Source of the DNA: HGM05232 sp036661515
GTDB taxonomy: Bacteria; Bacteroidota; Bacteroidia; Bacteroidales; Muribaculaceae
DNA: 19,325 nt
NCBI GenBank assembly: GCA_036661515.1
Contig: JAVWYO010000039.1
Location: 1-19,325 of the forward strand
Direction of reading: 5' to 3'
The notes below the pieces were generated by a model. The model was not told where the DNA came from and did not search any database. It saw only the letters and a list, made by a program, of their open reading frames with translations. The position numbers and the translations under genes were made by a program. This document shows positions 16,246 to 19,325 of this stretch, piece after piece (within the stretch, counting starts at the first letter, position 1; each line of letters begins with the position of its first letter).

Positions 16246-18198
16246 ATGCAAAACGAAAAAGAGACTAAAGACGAGGAAATAGGAATCCCCGAGAATGCAT
16301 TTCGGGAACTGGGTGCCGACGAAAAGTACATTCCAGTAATGCACCCCGATGCTATCCACCCCGAAGTGACACCCTACTCGGTGTCGATGGGGCTTATTAT
16401 GGCTATAATTTTTAGCGCAGCAGCAGCTTATCTTGGGCTTAAAGTGGGACAAGTTTTTGAGGCGGCAATACCTATTGCAATAATCGCCGTTGGGCTTTCT
16501 GGAGCAACAAAGCGCAAAAATGCACTTGGACAAAATGTCATAATACAATCAATCGGAGCATGCTCTGGTGTTGTCGTTGCTGGCGCAATCTTTACGTTAC
16601 CTGCTCTTTATATCTTAAAAGCAAAATACCCAGAAATTGCAGTAAATTTTCTTGAAATATTCTTTAGCTCAATGCTTGGTGGTGTACTTGGTATATTATT
16701 CTTTATACCATTTCGCAAATACTTTTGCGCCGATATGCACGGAAAATTTCCTTTCCCTGAAGCGACAGCCACTACTCAAGTACTTATTTCAGGCGAAAAA
16801 GCAGGAAACCAAGCAAAGCCACTTATCGTGGCAGGGCTTATTGGTGGTGCTTACGACTTTATCCTTTCAACCTTTGGCTGGTGGAGCGAAGTATTAACCA
16901 CTAAGATAATGCCTTGGGGTGCCGAGATAGCAAATAGCACAAAAATGGTGTTTAAGATAAATACAGGAGCTGCTGTGCTTGGACTTGGTTATATAGTAGG
17001 ACTCAAATATACTTTTATAATTTTTGCAGGTAGTGCATTTATATGGTGGGTTATCGTTCCGCTTCTTGGAATGAGCATGGCCGATGCACAACCCGAATTT
17101 ATTTTTTCTAACTATGCACGATATATCGGTATTGGTGGTATAGCTATGTCGGGGGTTATTGGTATTATAAAATCATGGCCTATAATTCGTGATGCAGTGG
17201 GACTTGCTGGACGCGAAATGAAAGGTAAAGATAGTAGCAAAATCACCAAAATACTTCGCACTCAAAAGGATATTTCAATGAAAATTTTGGTATTTGCTCT
17301 TATTGCAGCACTCATTGTAACATTCTTATTTTTCTATTTTGGAGTAATTCATAATTTATTTCAAACGATTGTTGCATTTTCAGTAGTAGTTGTTATCGCA
17401 TTCTTGTTTACAACCGTTGCAGCAAATGCCATTGCAATAGTTGGAACAAATCCTGTATCTGGAATGACTCTTATGACACTTATAATAGCATCAGCAATAT
17501 TTGTAGCGATAGGGCTAAAAGGAGCGTCAGGCATTGCAGCATCAATGATTATTGGTGGCGTTGTGTGTACTGCTCTTTCTATGGCAGGAGGAATGGTTAC
17601 CGACCTTAAAATAGGATACTGGCTCGGTAGCACTCCACGCAAACAGGAAACATGGAAGTTCTTAGGTACTTTTGTTTCAGCTGCTACCGTTGGAGGCGTA
17701 ATGCTTATTCTTAATAAAGTATATGGATTCTCTGGTGAAGGCTCACTCTCTGCTCCACAAGCAAATGCTATGGCCGCAGTTATTGAACCACTAATGATGG
17801 GTGGTAATACACCTTGGCTACTTTACGGAGTTGGAGCTATTCTTGCTATTTTGCTTAACTGGCTTGGTATTCCAGCTCTTGCTTTTTCTCTTGGAATGTT
17901 TATTCCACTTGAACTCAACACTCCACTCCTCGCTGGGGGTATTATCAGTTGGTTTGTAAGTACACGTAGCAAAAATAAAGATGTCAATGCAGCTCGACAA
18001 GATCGTGGAACATTATTAGCCTCTGGCTTTATAGCTGGTGGAGCATTAATGGGTGTTGTAAGTGCTGGATTACGCTTTGGGGGATTTGAATATGTAAACG
18101 AGATGCCCGAATATCTTCTTCAAAGTATCGGAATCGGCGTATATGTTGCTCTTATTGCATACTTAATATGGGATAGCATGCGAGCAAAGAAAGCATAG
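16246..18198 (+). CDS. OPT-family oligopeptide transporter
   Basis: The 650-residue polytopic inner-membrane protein belongs to the OPT family, whose bacterial members import oligopeptides or related substrates by proton coupling. After a hydrophilic N-terminus (about 45 residues) come roughly 15 hydrophobic segments. Family landmarks include AAAAYLGLKVGQVFEAAIP near 58-76, the FPFPEATA motif at 168-175 that precedes a cytoplasmic loop, NPVSGMTLMTL in the second half, and PQANAMAAVIEPLMMGG near 505-521. Length fits the bacterial type. It is transcribed alone, divergent from the 5'-nucleotidase operon, and ends before a strong terminator at 18248-18289. Exact substrate is not readable from sequence. 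Confidence 0.92.
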   Translation: MQNEKETKDEEIGIPENAFRELGADEKYIPVMHPDAIHPEVTPYSVSMGLIMAIIFSAAAAYLGLKVGQVFEAAIPIAIIAVGLSGATKRKNALGQNVIIQSIGACSGVVVAGAIFTLPALYILKAKYPEIAVNFLEIFFSSMLGGVLGILFFIPFRKYFCADMHGKFPFPEATATTQVLISGEKAGNQAKPLIVAGLIGGAYDFILSTFGWWSEVLTTKIMPWGAEIANSTKMVFKINTGAAVLGLGYIVGLKYTFIIFAGSAFIWWVIVPLLGMSMADAQPEFIFSNYARYIGIGGIAMSGVIGIIKSWPIIRDAVGLAGREMKGKDSSKITKILRTQKDISMKILVFALIAALIVTFLFFYFGVIHNLFQTIVAFSVVVVIAFLFTTVAANAIAIVGTNPVSGMTLMTLIIASAIFVAIGLKGASGIAASMIIGGVVCTALSMAGGMVTDLKIGYWLGSTPRKQETWKFLGTFVSAATVGGVMLILNKVYGFSGEGSLSAPQANAMAAVIEPLMMGGNTPWLLYGVGAILAILLNWLGIPALAFSLGMFIPLELNTPLLAGGIISWFVSTRSKNKDVNAARQDRGTLLASGFIAGGALMGVVSAGLRFGGFEYVNEMPEYLLQSIGIGVYVALIAYLIWDSMRAKKA

Positions 18199-18247
18199 GC
18201 TAAAATATGAATAGTCCCAAATAACCGTTACAAGTTAATATCACATC

Positions 18248-18289
18248 GTTAATCACAGTAAAAATTATTTTTACTGTGATTAACTTTTT
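18248..18289 (+). terminator. Intrinsic terminator of the OPT transporter gene
   Basis: A 17-bp perfect stem (18248-18264 with 18268-18284) with a 3-nt loop (TTA) is followed by five T residues. The right arm also holds the stop codon of the LanC-like fragment coming from the other strand, so that fragment ends inside the terminator. Confidence 0.92.
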
Positions 18290-18531
18290 CCCAACTTCGT
18301 CAATGTATTATTTTTAAGATGTTGTAATGCTATTACGAATCCCGTTAATCCATGCCTAAAATTAATATCGTCATTTAAGTATTTAAACGTTTCGTTCAAT
18401 GATAAACATGAAATTTCTTTAACCACTTTTACTAAGTAAAGATAAACTCTGACTTTTCCATAGAATAGGCTACAGGATGAAATGCTGGCATTCAAGGAAC
18501 ACTGAATTACTTTATTGGCATCTATGTCCAT
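18280..18531 (-). pseudogene. LanC-like N-terminal fragment B
   Basis: An 83-codon frame whose translation resembles the beginning of Bacteroidota LanC-like (lanthionine-synthetase-like) proteins. SLFYGKVRVYLYL at about residues 21-33 corresponds to the usual start motif L-x-x-G-K-x-G-I-x-I-F-x, and INFRHGLTGFVIALQHL at 56-72 corresponds to F-x-N-G-L-T-G-I-G-W-G-I-E-Y-L. Full LanC-like proteins are about 400 residues, so the zinc-binding C-terminal part is missing. The frame ends inside the OPT terminator. It follows the barrel C-terminal fragment (stop at 18561) by 29 nt. It could be a degraded remnant or an unrelated small protein; the similarity to fragment A at 18879-19049 supports the former. 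Confidence 0.45.
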
Positions 18532-18560
18532 CGAATATTAATATATTAAGTTATTGTAAT

Positions 18561-18872
18561 TTAATCAGCTCTCTGTGTTGTGCTTGAATTAGAACTCGCT
18601 TGTCTAAACCTTATCTTATGGCTATCAAATGAATATCTAAATGATAATGATATGCCCCTACTGTCGTACTTGTTATAAACTTTCTCGTTTACATTTAAAT
18701 AACTTCTTTCATAATACGTTGGGGCTATTTGCCGAGCAAAAAGGTCATTGCCTTCCAATGCAATTCTTATTTTCCGTTTGTTGAACACCGCAGCTATTCC
18801 AACATTTACATCTAATTGATATCCAGAGTTCAAATCATCTAACATCCATGGTGAATGGTAATTAGTGTCCAT
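18561..18872 (-). pseudogene. C-terminal fragment of an outer-membrane beta-barrel (TonB-receptor-like) protein
   Basis: A 103-codon frame matching the last strands of large Bacteroidota outer-membrane barrel proteins (PF14905-like). Evidence is the strand YQLDVNVGIAAVFNKRKIRI, the turn EGNDLFARQ typical of the xxNDIF motif, and SRGISLSFRYSFDSHKIRF as the near-terminal strand, followed by a polar tail. There is no signal peptide, plug or TonB box, and only two in-frame codons precede the ATG before a stop, so roughly 600 or more residues are absent. It lies between two LanC-like fragments. It is best read as a broken gene; independent translation seems unlikely to give a working barrel. Confidence 0.65.
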
Positions 18873-18878
18873 TAATAA

Positions 18879-19049
18879 TCATGACTTAAGAATTATATAT
18901 TTTCGATGATTTTGGAAGTTTTTGAGGATTTCTTTCAGAATGGAAGTAGCCAGATTAGAATTTGTCTTCGATAAATATATACAGATGCCTATTCGTCCAT
19001 AAAATAGTCCAGCAGAGGATACATTTATATTTTGGAAAGAGTATTGCAT
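18879..19049 (-). pseudogene. LanC-like N-terminal fragment A
   Basis: From the ATG at 19049 the frame has 56 codons; an earlier ATG at 19097 would overlap the upstream barrel gene by 35 nt. Residues 14-26 (GLFYGRIGICIYL) match the L-x-x-G-K-x-G-I-x-I-F-x start motif of Bacteroidota LanC-like proteins, followed by a helix with SILKEILKNF where intact proteins have an E-L-I-D-E-I-type helix. The chain then breaks into QNHRKYIILKS and stops at TGA 18879-18881, with the next barrel fragment in another frame right after it. It is shorter than fragment B but shows the same LFYG core. Function is not expected. Confidence 0.45.
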
Positions 19050-19062
19050 CTTTGTCCTATTC

Positions 19063-19325
19063 TTATTTTGCTCTACTTTTTGCATCTGACCCAACATTGC
19101 TATTTTTAAAGTTTGATCTTACGACATTAAATAGATATTGAATACTGAAACTAATGTTCCGTGTGTCAAAATGGTTTCGACGCCATTCGCTTACGTTAGC
19201 AAATTTTGATTCCCAATATGGCGTAACACCACGTCTAAGTATATCAGAGCATTTAATTGATGCGATTAATCTATTTTTCACAAAACGACCCTTTATCCCT
19301 AAGGTTAACTCCCACATATCTCCAG
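19063..19325 (-). CDS. C-terminal end of an outer-membrane beta-barrel (TonB-receptor-like) protein, cut by window edge
   Basis: The frame is open to the right edge, so 87 codons are visible. The sequence fits the C-terminus of PF14905-like barrels: WELTLGIKGRFVKNRLIASI, then KCSDILRRG (the N-D-I-F-like turn), then NISFSIQYLFN as the penultimate strand and a polar tail ending DAKSRAK. It may belong to a full-length receptor outside the window or be another fragment like 18561-18872. A LanC-like fragment follows 13 nt after its stop. Confidence 0.7.
   Translation of the reverse strand, partial: GDMWELTLGIKGRFVKNRLIASIKCSDILRRGVTPYWESKFANVSEWRRNHFDTRNISFSIQYLFNVVRSNFKNSNVGSDAKSRAK

Noticed and set aside
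18199..18247. Search for an insertion-sequence end or attachment site between the OPT gene and the fragmented region
   Set aside because: No terminal inverted repeat, target duplication, tRNA or integrase is visible; only the OPT terminator is supported.
1..19325. tRNA, rRNA and riboswitch genes
   Set aside because: No cloverleaf-like sequence with a T-loop, no rRNA core sequence and no riboswitch consensus was recognised in the gaps by eye.

Overview
The window looks like a chromosomal segment of a low-GC gut-type member of the order Bacteroidales (phylum Bacteroidota). This rests on the Bacteroidota promoter pattern (TTG/TTTG, about 19-20 nt, then TAnnTTTG) upstream of several genes, on the weakness of Shine-Dalgarno sites, and on the families present: a DUF3332 lipoprotein, an LruC-type lipoprotein, a PF13568 porin-like barrel, a GH3 glycosidase fused to a serine hydrolase, an approximately 390-residue Bacteroidetes-type PurM, and C-termini of large outer-membrane barrels. 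Genus cannot be fixed from the sequence.

Layout. Positions 1-370 are non-coding: the end of a TGTAC pentamer array, a triple GTGCGTAC repeat, and a good promoter for the first gene. Positions 371-4435 (+) hold cdsA (phospholipid precursor synthesis), purM (purine synthesis), an MltF-like lytic transglycosylase lipoprotein and a DUF3332 lipoprotein, closed by a strong two-way terminator shared with the convergent porin-like gene at 4515-5084 (-). A second triple GTGCGTAC repeat sits upstream of that gene in the same relative orientation and at almost the same distance from the start codon as the first copy. Positions 5359-7659 (-) are a tight four-gene operon, every junction an ATGA overlap: a CsgG-family protein, a small unrecognised lipoprotein, a DUF4810 lipoprotein and a DUF799/GNA1162-type lipoprotein, probably parts of one envelope complex. 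Then come an LruC-type surface lipoprotein (7795-9846, -), glutamate dehydrogenase (10069-11403, -), and a pair (11564-16069, -) of a UshA-like 5'-nucleotidase followed by a GH3/serine-hydrolase fusion, suggesting nucleotide and peptidoglycan-fragment salvage. Divergent from these is an OPT-family oligopeptide transporter (16246-18198, +) with a very strong terminator.

The right end (18280-19325, -) is the most unusual part. It contains two successive modules, each made of the C-terminal end of a large outer-membrane beta-barrel protein followed by a short piece resembling the N-terminus of a LanC-like (lanthionine-synthetase-like) protein. Neither LanC-like piece is full length. This looks like decay or recombination within a formerly repeated barrel/LanC-like locus, possibly the edge of a larger system beyond the window.

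Family assignments come from reading motifs in the translations; no database search was run.
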